In this document: positions 1 to 7,806 of the stretch, piece after piece
Position numbering within the stretch: position 1 is the first letter of the stretch
How the letters are laid out: each line of letters starts with the position of its first letter
Assembly (NCBI GenBank): GCA_030706015.1
Contig: JAUZPI010000093.1
Span: 1 to 14,862, forward strand
Reading direction: 5' to 3'
Origin: Bacillota bacterium
GTDB taxonomy: Bacteria; Bacillota; Clostridia; Clostridiales; Clostridiaceae
Length of the DNA stretch: 14,862 bases
The notes under the pieces: model-generated
Told to the model about the DNA's origin: nothing
What the model saw: the letters and a program-made list of their open reading frames with translations, nothing else
The model's database searches: none
Translations under genes and position numbers: made by a program

Positions 1-42
1 GAGCTAAAGATTGCCTAAATATTTTAAAAATATATTGTGTAA

Positions 43-82
43 AATTGGATACGTGTTTTTATCTTAATTGGATACTGTATCC
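43..82. repeat. Direct repeat plus short palindrome, possible insertion-sequence end
   Basis: The ten bases AATTGGATAC occur at 43-52 and again at 66-75. The second copy runs into GGATACtGTATCC (70-82), a perfect 6-bp inverted repeat around one base. Such clustered short repeats can be transposase-binding sites at the end of an insertion sequence, and a broken small gene of a kind often linked to mobile DNA lies beside it. No transposase is visible in the window, so the assignment is only a guess. Confidence 0.3.
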
Positions 83-130
83 TCATGGGGATATTATATC
101 AACAATAGGTAATTTAAAATTAAAAATTGC

Positions 131-505
131 CTATCTAAAGTCCTTAATATAGCAGTTTCTGCTGCAATATTTAAGATGCTTAACACCTAAAGACTTAAAC
201 TCTTTTCCACAGTATGAACACTTTAAATCAAATGCTTTGCAATATGTTTTTTCCCACAATCTCTTACATTCCATGCAGCAGTATTGTCTCTTTCTCCCAG
301 TTGCATTCTGCTTGATTTCTTTGCCACATTGGAGGCAAAGTACATATAAGAATTCTTCCTACAATAACATCTTATGTTGCATTGCTAGCTTTTCACCAAA
401 ACCATCCAAGCCATATCTCCTGCAATATCCTCTTATAGAGCCACGTGATAATACTACTTCATTTGCTATCTGTTTAATTTTTTCTTTTTGTTCATCTGCC
501 ATCAT
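131..505 (-). pseudogene. Small HTH / zinc-ribbon protein gene interrupted by an in-frame TAG
   Basis: The start is fixed by an AAGGAG ribosome-binding site just upstream of ATG-ATG at 505. The frame opens with MMADEQKEKIKQIANEVV and an apparent helix-turn-helix (SRGSIRGYCRRYGLDGFGEK), then meets TAG at 359-361 after 48 codons. The same frame continues for 75 sense codons to a TAG at 131. The second half carries paired zinc-ribbon motifs: CLQCGKEIKQ, CCMEC, CSYCGKEF and KYCSRNCY. This layout, a short HTH followed by two Cys-rich knuckles, matches small proteins often mislabelled 'sigma-70' in Firmicute mobile elements (from memory). Because the frame is kept on both sides, a single nonsense change is likelier than a frameshift. 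It is probably a pseudogene; a functional 48-residue HTH peptide or amber read-through are less likely. Confidence 0.65.
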
Positions 506-769
506 TTATCAACTCCTTAACCATTAGTAATCTAGTAATTACTTTGAAATTCCTATTTGTCAAGGAGTTATTTATAAACAACTATTACTGCTTACATATA
601 ATAATTTAGCTAGTTAATATCTATGTTCAAATAATTATTTTTAATATTTTATTTAAATGATGTGCTTTCTCTCACATTTTGTATCTTTCTTCACACATCG
701 CTTCCAGCAATATCCTTATCGCCTTTCGCGCTAAGAAAAAGGAATAAACATTTTATATCTTTATACCAT
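506..769. other. Gene-free A+T-rich spacer downstream of the five-gene operon
   Basis: No convincing protein is visible on either strand. It holds an imperfect stem (CTTATCGC at 715-722, GCGCTAAG at 728-735, one mismatch, 5-base loop). That is the best candidate for the 3' end of the minus-strand operon, but it lacks a T-run. A wide 8-bp inverted repeat (AACTCCTT at 511-518, AAGGAGTT at 562-569) includes the ribosome-binding site of the broken gene at 131-505 and may be chance. Confidence 0.4.
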
Positions 770-1927
770 CTATTCGTCTTTAAAACATTGACATATTTTA
801 TCTTCAATTTCACCAAAAAGTTCAGGTGGAACATCAACACAATAGTTATTCAATGAAACACTTTTCACTTCAGAAAATTGTATTTTATTTATCAGTTTGT
901 AATCATAATCTTCATTGCTATGCTTATCCCAAATAGTTGGAATTACTAAATTAATATTTTCATTTTGTTTTAAACCATCTATTCCAGTTTTACATGTAAA
1001 GTATAAAATCCCTCCTAATTCACTTTCATTATTTTTTAAATATTGAAGAATAAGATTTGGAACTATATACTCTGGAATAAACTCACTGGTAACATCACTT
1101 CTAACCATTGAGGCTGCCGCTACTATTGGATATGTTATCATATAATTAATAATAAACTTTTCAAATTTATTAGAATCAGTTACTGGACTTAATTTTAAAT
1201 CTCTGGCTAGGGATGAAGGCTCAATATAAAATAGCAAAAACTTTTTAACCATTAAATCATTCTTAAGTTTTAATGCTATTAAATTGAAATCTTTAGGTTT
1301 ATTACATTCACACCAACATATCTTGCCACTCTTTCCTAAATATAAACATGGATATCCTTCAATACTGTATCTTTGTCTTCTAACAAGATATCGTTTAGAA
1401 AAAGGTATATGATACATCTGTTTTTTATTATATAATTCTCCTTGGTTGCAAGATCTTATTCTAAAAAAAATATTTCCACTTCTTCCTAAAGTCATAATTG
1501 AATAATTTATTCCTGATTCTAAACTCTCAAGTGAACCTGTTAATCTATCCAAATACTTGTTAACTGCCTCTTCTAAGATTTGATAAGCATTAGCAACATT
1601 TCCACTAAAATAATCCTCTAAACTTTTTACAATTTCTTTAGCTAAATCATTAGCTAATCCTATATTATTTTTTATATTGCTATATAATTTTTTTAAATAT
1701 TCATCATCAATATGAGAAGTGTTTTTTGATATGTATTCACCGAGTGTATCTCCTTTCTTCAATAAAGGATCGCATATCTTTATTTCATTAATTCCATTTA
1801 ACTGAGGCTTAATATATTCTAAGTCCTTTAAATATTCATTCAAAAAATCGTTGATAAAATAAATAAAATTCTTATCCCCTCTACACTTAGGTAATTTATA
1901 CTTCTCAAGTAATTCTATTATTGTCAT
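770..1927 (-). CDS. RES-domain protein, putative NAD+-consuming toxin/effector
   Basis: This is a 385-residue protein. Residues 1-140 are mostly helical and unrecognised. From about residue 150 it follows the RES pattern (PF08808): FFRIRS (R156/R158), a block ending HIPFSKR (175-181), RQRYS (R186), GYPCLYLG (Y196), CWCEC (E207), and later FIPEYIVPNLILQYL. The Arg, Arg, Tyr and Glu occur in the order and approximate spacing of the active-site residues of RES toxins, which have an ADP-ribosyltransferase-like fold and degrade NAD+. Two-gene RES toxins are about 150-230 residues, so this one carries an extra N-terminal domain, and no Xre antitoxin gene lies beside it. It is the last gene of the operon, 41 bp after its neighbour. 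The ATG at 1927 follows GGTGGTGAATGGT; an in-frame TTG at 1942 and GTGs at 1939/1936 are alternatives. The RES call is fairly sure; the cellular target is unknown. Confidence 0.72.
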   Translation of the reverse strand: MTIIELLEKYKLPKCRGDKNFIYFINDFLNEYLKDLEYIKPQLNGINEIKICDPLLKKGDTLGEYISKNTSHIDDEYLKKLYSNIKNNIGLANDLAKEIVKSLEDYFSGNVANAYQILEEAVNKYLDRLTGSLESLESGINYSIMTLGRSGNIFFRIRSCNQGELYNKKQMYHIPFSKRYLVRRQRYSIEGYPCLYLGKSGKICWCECNKPKDFNLIALKLKNDLMVKKFLLFYIEPSSLARDLKLSPVTDSNKFEKFIINYMITYPIVAAASMVRSDVTSEFIPEYIVPNLILQYLKNNESELGGILYFTCKTGIDGLKQNENINLVIPTIWDKHSNEDYDYKLINKIQFSEVKSVSLNNYCVDVPPELFGEIEDKICQCFKDE

Positions 1928-1968
1928 ACCATTCACCACCAACTATATAAAAACAATTCAATGTGTCT

Positions 1969-3480
1969 CTATCCAAATATTGCCCTTTTCAGACTTCTAC
2001 CTACAGATTTAACCCCTTCCCATGCCCTAGATACTGCCTTTTTTGCAGTATTGACAATCTTTTTTCCAGTGTTATAAATAACTTCACCGAATTTAGATCC
2101 TGCCATATATCCAACCATACCACCAACAAATCCCCCTATTACTGGACCAACTACTGGAATCCATGCAAGTGCTGCTGCTCCAATAAGAGATGATGCAGCC
2201 CCCCATCCTAATCCATAAACCATTGAAGTTGTTGTTCTCCCCATTCTATCTAATGCTTGAGTCATAGTCAGTTCACCTGTGGCTACTTTAGCAAGTATTT
2301 TAACATTTTCAACTCCAATACAAACTACGTTTGCAATAACTCCAATTGGAGTCCCTTTAGGTATTACTGAAATTATTCCCTTCTCAACTCCAACTTTAAC
2401 TGCTCCTGATGCAGCTGCTTTTATTCCCGCGTCAGCTCCCGTCTTAAGTGCAAGTTCTATAGATTCATCCACTTCAAATTTTTCACCCGATATAGATCTA
2501 CGTGCTATATCAAAGCCCGTTGTTATAACGGCAGCCTGTATTCCTGCAATACCAGCATTCTTAGCTATGTTTACTGTTAGTTCTTTTGTTTGAAAGTGAT
2601 TCCAATCCTCTTTAGATAAAATCTCTTCTTTTTGAGCATTTAACTGCATTTCTTTTGCTTCATTTTTACCAAGTGCTTTACTAGATATCTGTATCTTATC
2701 AGTTCCTCCAATTGAACTATCAATACTTTTCCCAGGGAAAGCTTTTCTCACTTCATCTAATTGTTCTGGTGGTACTATCAATCTCTGATTGTTGTAATTT
2801 CCATTTTTTATCATTCTTATTGTATCTTGAGCAGTAGCACCATATTTCATTTGATATTGATGAACAATTTTACCATTATTATCACGAATTACAACATCAA
2901 AAGAATTTTTCCCATATGTTTCACCTGCTTTAGGTACTAAGACCTCAGCTTTATAATTACTTCCATTAAGTTTTGCATTCATGTTAAATGAGTTCACATG
3001 ATGTTGCTCAGCCATAAAACCGTCTAAATTCATATTTTGATTAATACTTCCATCTATATTAGTTACAACTCTTAACATTTGGGCATTTGCATTCTTGATT
3101 GTATTGTCTATTAAATTTAAATAGTTCCCATACTCATTAATGCTTTGTCCTATTGAAGCTTCTTGAACTTTTTTAGATAACCATCCTTCCTTTGTGCCAC
3201 CATTTTCTATTGTTTCATTTATTGATTTTAAGTTTTTGTTAAATGTTTCAATTTCCTCAAAACATTCTTTACTTAACTTCTCTACTTCACTATCACTTAA
3301 CTCAGGAAGTTCCACTTTAAACTGATTTTTTAACCAGTCTCTTTCACTTGTGTTTTTTTCTTTGTTCCTATAAGAATTTAAGAATCTCTTCAAAATAATA
3401 GATAATTCATTAGCACTTTTATTATCAAAGCCCTCTATTACTACGCTATCAGTTTGACTTTCATTATTTTTTGACTCCAT
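1969..3480 (-). CDS. Putative nuclease-like effector with glycine-zipper membrane C-terminus
   Basis: This is a 503-residue protein. Residues 1-130 are charged and helical. The middle (about 155-270) has MAEQHHVNSFNMNA (E158), NSFDVVI (D196) and YQMKYG (Q210, K212). An acidic residue, then D, then QxK on successive strands is the layout of PD-(D/E)XK nucleases of the QxK type; no alignment was made. From about residue 305 to the end the protein is Ala/Gly-rich, with long uncharged stretches (305-328, 357-395, 425-466) and repeated GxxxG spacing such as GPVIGGFVGGMVGYMAG, ending in a basic tail. That suggests membrane insertion or a pore. No signal peptide is seen. The ATG at 3480 is chosen because AGGAG lies 8 bases upstream; a TTG at 3486 is too close to it. 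It follows the AAA+ gene by 39 bp, so the ATPase may load, unfold or restrain it. The nuclease call is tentative; the Gly-rich C-terminus is directly visible. Confidence 0.55.
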   Translation of the reverse strand: MESKNNESQTDSVVIEGFDNKSANELSIILKRFLNSYRNKEKNTSERDWLKNQFKVELPELSDSEVEKLSKECFEEIETFNKNLKSINETIENGGTKEGWLSKKVQEASIGQSINEYGNYLNLIDNTIKNANAQMLRVVTNIDGSINQNMNLDGFMAEQHHVNSFNMNAKLNGSNYKAEVLVPKAGETYGKNSFDVVIRDNNGKIVHQYQMKYGATAQDTIRMIKNGNYNNQRLIVPPEQLDEVRKAFPGKSIDSSIGGTDKIQISSKALGKNEAKEMQLNAQKEEILSKEDWNHFQTKELTVNIAKNAGIAGIQAAVITTGFDIARRSISGEKFEVDESIELALKTGADAGIKAAASGAVKVGVEKGIISVIPKGTPIGVIANVVCIGVENVKILAKVATGELTMTQALDRMGRTTTSMVYGLGWGAASSLIGAAALAWIPVVGPVIGGFVGGMVGYMAGSKFGEVIYNTGKKIVNTAKKAVSRAWEGVKSVGRSLKRAIFG

Positions 3481-3519
3481 AAACAACTCTCCTCTCTAAT
3501 ATTTTTAAATTATCTAGGG

Positions 3520-5043
3520 CTAAAAAGAAGCATTCTTAAACTTACGATTTTCATACTCCTTTGACATTTTTTCCAATGGCTCTTTCATAATTTCTGAAAG
3601 AGAATGTGTATTTTTTATAACTTCCAGCAAATCACTTGTTGTTAATTCAGATTTTCCTGATGCAAAAACTGCCTCTATGCTATCTTTTACTACTCCTTCA
3701 ATATCCGCACCACTATATCCTTTTGTTTTCTGAACAAGTTCATTAATATTTATCTTTAGTAAATCCGACTTTCTACGTTTTGCTATATGTATTTCAAATA
3801 TTTTCTTGCGTTCTTCTTCATTAGGTAATCCTACGTAAAATATTTCATCAAATCTTCCTTTTCTCATTAATTCAGGCGGCAATCTTAAAATATCATTTGC
3901 TGTAGCTACAACGAATGCTGCACTATTTTTTTCCTGCATCCATGTTAAAAAATTACCGAATAGTCTAGTAGTTACTTCAGCGCCACCACCTGATTCACCT
4001 ATACCAGCAAAAGCTTTTTCAATTTCATCTATCCACAATACGCAAGGTGCTATCTCCTCTGCTAGTAATATAGCTTTTCTCATGTTAGCTTCAGATTCCC
4101 CTACATATTTTCCCAATAACCTTCCCATATCTAATCTCAAAAGAGGAAAATCAAATAGTTTGGCTGCCGCTTTAGCATTTAAAGATTTACCACACCCTGG
4201 AACTCCAGCAATTAAAACACCTTTTGGCATGTCCACTCCAAATTCTACAGCTTCCTTTAGATTATTAAATACTGCTGCTTTCTTTTTTAACCAGCTCCTT
4301 AAATTATCTAGCCCACCAATATCATCTAAGCCTTCCTTTAATGGAATCATCTCTAATATTCCTGATTTCTTTATTACTTGTTGCTTCTGCTCATATATTA
4401 ACTTTAAATCTGATTTTGTAAAACTCCCATCATTAGAGTAAGCAAGTGCTAGTATATTTTTTATTTCGTACTCTGTAAGTCCTTTGAAAGCTCCAACCAT
4501 TTCCTCAAACAAATTTTGAGATATTTGTGGCAACTCATATTCATTAACAAAATTTAAAATAACCTCTCTTATCTCTTCATCAATTAAGGATCCAATCTCT
4601 AATACTGTTATGAACTTTTCCAATTCACGTGGAATAGATAATATTGGCGTAACAATGAAGAAAGTAGCCTCAAGTCCTGATAAAATTTTTTGTCCTATAT
4701 CCTTTATCATACTAATTATTCTTGGGTTTTCTAAAAAATGATGAGCATCTTTTATGACTAATATTTTCTGTGAAAGTTCCCCATCCTCTTTAATCATGCT
4801 GAGCGTATGCTCAAGTGGATTCTCTTCATCAAAACAACGACATTTTATTATACCATTGTTGTTTAAATTCCATTCAGTTTGCCCATTTGATGCGTTCCAT
4901 TCAATTACTCCTCTAGCAGTTGATTGGGCTATCTCTGCAATAATTTCATCTGCCTTTATCTCCTCAAATGTATTGATATAGATAATTGGAAACCCTGCAT
5001 CTATGTAATGATTTAATTTTTCTTTTATTTTCGTTAAACTCAT
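3520..5043 (-). CDS. AAA+ ATPase, Ycf46-like
   Basis: This 507-residue ATPase has the two-part Ycf46 architecture. Residues 10-230 form a divergent P-loop-like half without a Walker A, with PIIYINTFEEIKADEI (19-34) and a Walker-B-like LVIKDAHHFL (95-104). Residues 235-480 form a canonical AAA module: Walker A GVPGCGKS (280-287), pore-loop-like GKYVGESEANMRKA (311-324), Walker B VLWIDE (335-340), sensor 1 ATAN (380-383), arginine finger in RKGRFDE (R397) and sensor-2 region GYSGADIEG (442-450). All catalytic residues are present, so it should hydrolyse ATP, probably as a hexamer. A GGGAGGT ribosome-binding site precedes the ATG at 5043. It sits between the propeller gene and the nuclease-like gene and may remodel or deliver the latter. 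Family members are also found outside defence loci, so the role here is inferred from context. Confidence 0.9.
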   Translation of the reverse strand: MSLTKIKEKLNHYIDAGFPIIYINTFEEIKADEIIAEIAQSTARGVIEWNASNGQTEWNLNNNGIIKCRCFDEENPLEHTLSMIKEDGELSQKILVIKDAHHFLENPRIISMIKDIGQKILSGLEATFFIVTPILSIPRELEKFITVLEIGSLIDEEIREVILNFVNEYELPQISQNLFEEMVGAFKGLTEYEIKNILALAYSNDGSFTKSDLKLIYEQKQQVIKKSGILEMIPLKEGLDDIGGLDNLRSWLKKKAAVFNNLKEAVEFGVDMPKGVLIAGVPGCGKSLNAKAAAKLFDFPLLRLDMGRLLGKYVGESEANMRKAILLAEEIAPCVLWIDEIEKAFAGIGESGGGAEVTTRLFGNFLTWMQEKNSAAFVVATANDILRLPPELMRKGRFDEIFYVGLPNEEERKKIFEIHIAKRRKSDLLKININELVQKTKGYSGADIEGVVKDSIEAVFASGKSELTTSDLLEVIKNTHSLSEIMKEPLEKMSKEYENRKFKNASF

Positions 5044-5086
5044 ATAAACCTCCCAAAGCTATGTATAGCTAATATTTCAAATTGTT

Positions 5087-6676
5087 TTATCTAATAGGCA
5101 ACATTGCTTTTAATCCATCAAATTGCGGTTCATCACAATCCTTTATACCATCATGTTGTGGAAAAACATATGTACAACTATATATGTTTCCATTTTCACT
5201 TATTCCTCCAATACCAGATAAATACTTTAGTTTAGGTATTCTCTTCAATTTATTATGGCATCTCGAATCTGCTTCACCCCAAATATGTACTGTACCACTT
5301 TCGTCCATTGCAGAAAATGCATATGGTCTCAGTTCTGATATATCTGTTATATAAGGTAAATTTTCAGGTATATCAGATGTATTATCGTTACCTTTACCCC
5401 AAGAATGTAATTTTCCATTTTCATCTAATGCGAGTATAGTGTTCTGATAATCTAAAAATACTATTTTTTTAATGCTAGGTAGACTTTTAGGTATATTCAA
5501 GATAGGATTATCATCTTTTGCCTTTCCCCATATATATACTTTACCTTTTTCATCCAATGCTATCATAATATCTGACTTGCATATAATCTGTACTATTTTC
5601 GAACTAATACTGGGCATTGGTTTAGCTACTTGATCTCCATATCTTGATTTTCCTGTTATAAAATTAAAATAATTATGAGCTACTACTAGACTCCACCAAT
5701 GAATTTTACCAAATTCATCAAGAACAACAACTATACCAGAGCTTACTGTCACTTGCTTTATTTTAGGCAATTTATTAGGAACCTCTGACACACCATACTT
5801 GCTCCCCCATTGATATACTTTACCATTCATATCCACCGCAACTACTAAAGCAGTTGTAAAATCTATGTCAATAATAGGTGCTTCAAATTTAGGTATATAT
5901 TTTTCTCCGTTTGGTGCTATTCCAAAGATGTGAATATTTCCAGTATTATCAACCACTATAGATTTTTGACAATCATTTATAAATGTTTTGCAATATTTAA
6001 CGTTAGTTCTGCTTTTTAATATTATTTTACTATAGTCTATAACACACGATTTGCATTCTTTAATATCTAACTCTATTTTTTCGATAGCAGTGATTTTAAC
6101 ATTTTCAAATTTTATATTATTAGCTTTAGCATCAAATACATTATTACTTTTTATATTTACTAAAGGAGTATTTACCCCTACATAAGTTATATTTTTGAAT
6201 TTATCAGAAATAGTAAACATCTCCCCACAAAGATACACTTCTCTGCTTTGTAAGTTCATTTTATCATCCAATATGTTACATAATTCTCCATATAGCAATT
6301 TCTTTTCTAATTCTTCTTGAGTAAACGCTATAAATGCAAGTTTTTTTTCCCACTCTTCACTATCCGAAAAACTTTTAAGAATAGATAGTCTACTTCTTCT
6401 TTGTTCTATTTCTGAAATATTTATATCACTTAACTGTTTCATATTGAAAATTTTACAAAGCATTGATGGTATTTCATTCATATCATCACAAAATTGCAAT
6501 TTTTCAAGTCGAGATAATTCCTCAATACAGTTTCTATGTTGCAACCATGTTTTCAATTTGCCCTCCAAGTAATACTCTGTTATCCTTTCTAAATTGAAAT
6601 TTTCCCTCAGTTCATAAATGGTTCTCACTTCTTTTCCATTATTCATAATTAAAGCAAACTTAATTACTCTCTTCAT
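5087..6676 (-). CDS. RCC1-like beta-propeller protein, putative sensor or adaptor
   Basis: This is a 529-residue protein. Residues 235-510 contain about seven propeller blades, each marked by a D/N-x-x-G-K-(V/I/L)-(Y/H)-x-W-G type turn: DNTGNIHIFG (243), DMNGKVYQWG (282), DEFGKIHWWS (320), DEKGKVYIWG (375), DENGKLHSWG (418), DESGTVHIWG (458) and a weaker SENGNIYS (493). Seven blades would close one RCC1/ATS1-type ring. Residues 1-135 are helical, with ELRENFNLERITEYYLEGKL (22-41); I recall this module from other clostridial proteins but cannot name it. Residues 145-235 are beta-rich (VYLCGEMFTI, ITYVGVNTPLVNI). There is no signal peptide, so it should be cytoplasmic. The gene overlaps the upstream WYL gene by 4 bp (ATGA), which suggests translational coupling, and has a GAGGAG ribosome-binding site. 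Bacterial RCC1-like proteins are diverse and no biochemical role can be read from the sequence; a recognition or scaffold role is inferred. Confidence 0.7.
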   Translation of the reverse strand: MKRVIKFALIMNNGKEVRTIYELRENFNLERITEYYLEGKLKTWLQHRNCIEELSRLEKLQFCDDMNEIPSMLCKIFNMKQLSDINISEIEQRRSRLSILKSFSDSEEWEKKLAFIAFTQEELEKKLLYGELCNILDDKMNLQSREVYLCGEMFTISDKFKNITYVGVNTPLVNIKSNNVFDAKANNIKFENVKITAIEKIELDIKECKSCVIDYSKIILKSRTNVKYCKTFINDCQKSIVVDNTGNIHIFGIAPNGEKYIPKFEAPIIDIDFTTALVVAVDMNGKVYQWGSKYGVSEVPNKLPKIKQVTVSSGIVVVLDEFGKIHWWSLVVAHNYFNFITGKSRYGDQVAKPMPSISSKIVQIICKSDIMIALDEKGKVYIWGKAKDDNPILNIPKSLPSIKKIVFLDYQNTILALDENGKLHSWGKGNDNTSDIPENLPYITDISELRPYAFSAMDESGTVHIWGEADSRCHNKLKRIPKLKYLSGIGGISENGNIYSCTYVFPQHDGIKDCDEPQFDGLKAMLPIR

Positions 6677-7656
6677 ACTCCTCTTAACCTCTCTTCATTG
6701 TATATCCCATTCATTTTTACTATCTTTGCCTTTATTTCCTCTCTTAAATGTATAGGACTAATTAATTCTATACTCTCCCCTTGACTTAATAACCACATTA
6801 AACAACCTTTTCCATAAACCTCTGCCTCAACTAAATATTTATCTTGTGATTGATTTAATATTTTAGCAGTGGGAAACCTATCCAATATGGCTTCTATAGC
6901 TTGTCCTATATATGTAAATTTTAAATGTAGTAATTCCCCTCCATACATAAAGAGTATCCTCTTTTTTAACTCTCCTTCTTCAAATCTCTTAGCCTTAAAC
7001 TTTCGTCCTATTAATTTAAAGTTTAGTATTCTATCTACTCTAAAAAACGCTGGTTCCTTATTTTCAAGTTCTTCAATTTGAGCAACCAAATAGAAATAAA
7101 ACTCTGAAAACACAATTGAAAGTGGATGTATAACCCTTCTACCTTCTTGCCCATTTAACTTTTTAAAGTATATTTGTATAACTTCTTTTCGTAAAATACA
7201 TTGTGCAATATCCCATATATTTTTAAGAATTGACTTGTTATGTGTAAGCTGTTCAAAATGAAACACTTCATTATATACTAATTCTTTTATTACATTTTGC
7301 TCAGACTTAGATACAACTGAAAAAATTGAGTTAATAAGACCATTCATTTCATCTCTACAGAATGCCCGACTTTCTATAAGTATTTTTATAAATGCAAAAA
7401 TTTCAACAGCAGATAATATTTTATTTTGTTGATTATCTATAATATACCCTTTTGCTTGATAATCATAAATTATTTCCTCACCTTGAAAGTTATCTGCCAG
7501 ATAATTTCTAATATCATCAAAATCTCTTTGTATTGTCCTTACATTAACACCAAACTCACTAGCAATTTCTTTTTTATTAATAACGTATCCTTTGCGCAAT
7601 CTGTCATATATTGTAAGGATTCGATTTGCTTTATTGTCATTTTCATTTGGCTTCAT
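6673..7656 (-). CDS. WYL-domain transcriptional regulator with DeoR-type HTH
   Basis: This 327-residue protein begins with a winged helix-turn-helix (about 11-75: RILTIYDRLRKGYVI, KKEIASEFGVNVRTIQRDFD). It then has a WYL ligand-binding domain (about 145-225) with RRVIHPLSIVFSEFYFYLVA and the family's FRVDRI motif (205-210), and a WCX-like C-terminal part (about 235-312). In this protein the tryptophan and tyrosine of the name motif are changed: it reads FYL. WYL regulators are repeatedly found controlling phage-defence operons (for example BrxR and CapW), usually as repressors responding to nucleic acid or nucleotide signals. Here it is the first gene of a five-gene operon, and a perfect palindrome covers the presumed -35 region about 50 bp upstream, consistent with autorepression. 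The ATG at 7656 is preceded by GGTGGTGGTG. The regulator call is secure; the signal sensed is unknown. Confidence 0.88.
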   Translation of the reverse strand: MKPNENDNKANRILTIYDRLRKGYVINKKEIASEFGVNVRTIQRDFDDIRNYLADNFQGEEIIYDYQAKGYIIDNQQNKILSAVEIFAFIKILIESRAFCRDEMNGLINSIFSVVSKSEQNVIKELVYNEVFHFEQLTHNKSILKNIWDIAQCILRKEVIQIYFKKLNGQEGRRVIHPLSIVFSEFYFYLVAQIEELENKEPAFFRVDRILNFKLIGRKFKAKRFEEGELKKRILFMYGGELLHLKFTYIGQAIEAILDRFPTAKILNQSQDKYLVEAEVYGKGCLMWLLSQGESIELISPIHLREEIKAKIVKMNGIYNEERLRGV

Positions 7657-7685
7657 TTAGCACCACCACCAATCTTTACAAGTTA

Positions 7686-7718
7686 ATTATATCAAATATG
7701 TTAGACACCATGTGTCTA
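7686..7718 (-). promoter_or_regulatory. Operon promoter with 17-bp palindromic operator
   Basis: On the minus strand a consensus TATAAT (7686-7691) lies about 30 bp upstream of the WYL start codon. TAGACAC-cat-GTGTCTA (7702-7718) is a perfect 7-bp inverted repeat around three bases, and it covers the position where the -35 box must lie (about 7709-7714, CACATG, a poor match). A protein bound there would block RNA polymerase, so I infer this is the operator of the WYL regulator. A weak -35 could mean activation or tight control. Confidence 0.6.
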
Positions 7719-7724
7719 TCCTAT

Positions 7725-7742
7725 AAAAATATTCATATTTTT
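7725..7742. repeat. A+T-rich 8-bp hairpin upstream of the operon promoter
   Basis: AAAAATAT (7725-7732), a TC loop and ATATTTTT (7735-7742) form a perfect stem followed by more A/T. It could be a weak terminator separating the recombinase remnant from the operon, or only A+T-rich sequence. Confidence 0.3.
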
Positions 7743-7806
7743 TTAAATAAAAAATCGCCAGTTAAAGTAAAATTCAATTCACCTCAACTGACTATACTTA
7801 CAAAAC

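Noticed and set aside
237..527. 96-codon plus-strand frame
   Set aside because: It lies opposite the HTH/zinc-ribbon frame, whose Cys motifs and ribosome-binding site show the real coding strand.
7743..7806. Terminator after the recombinase remnant
   Set aside because: Only a weak 5-bp stem with a large loop; the T-rich stretch alone is not enough.
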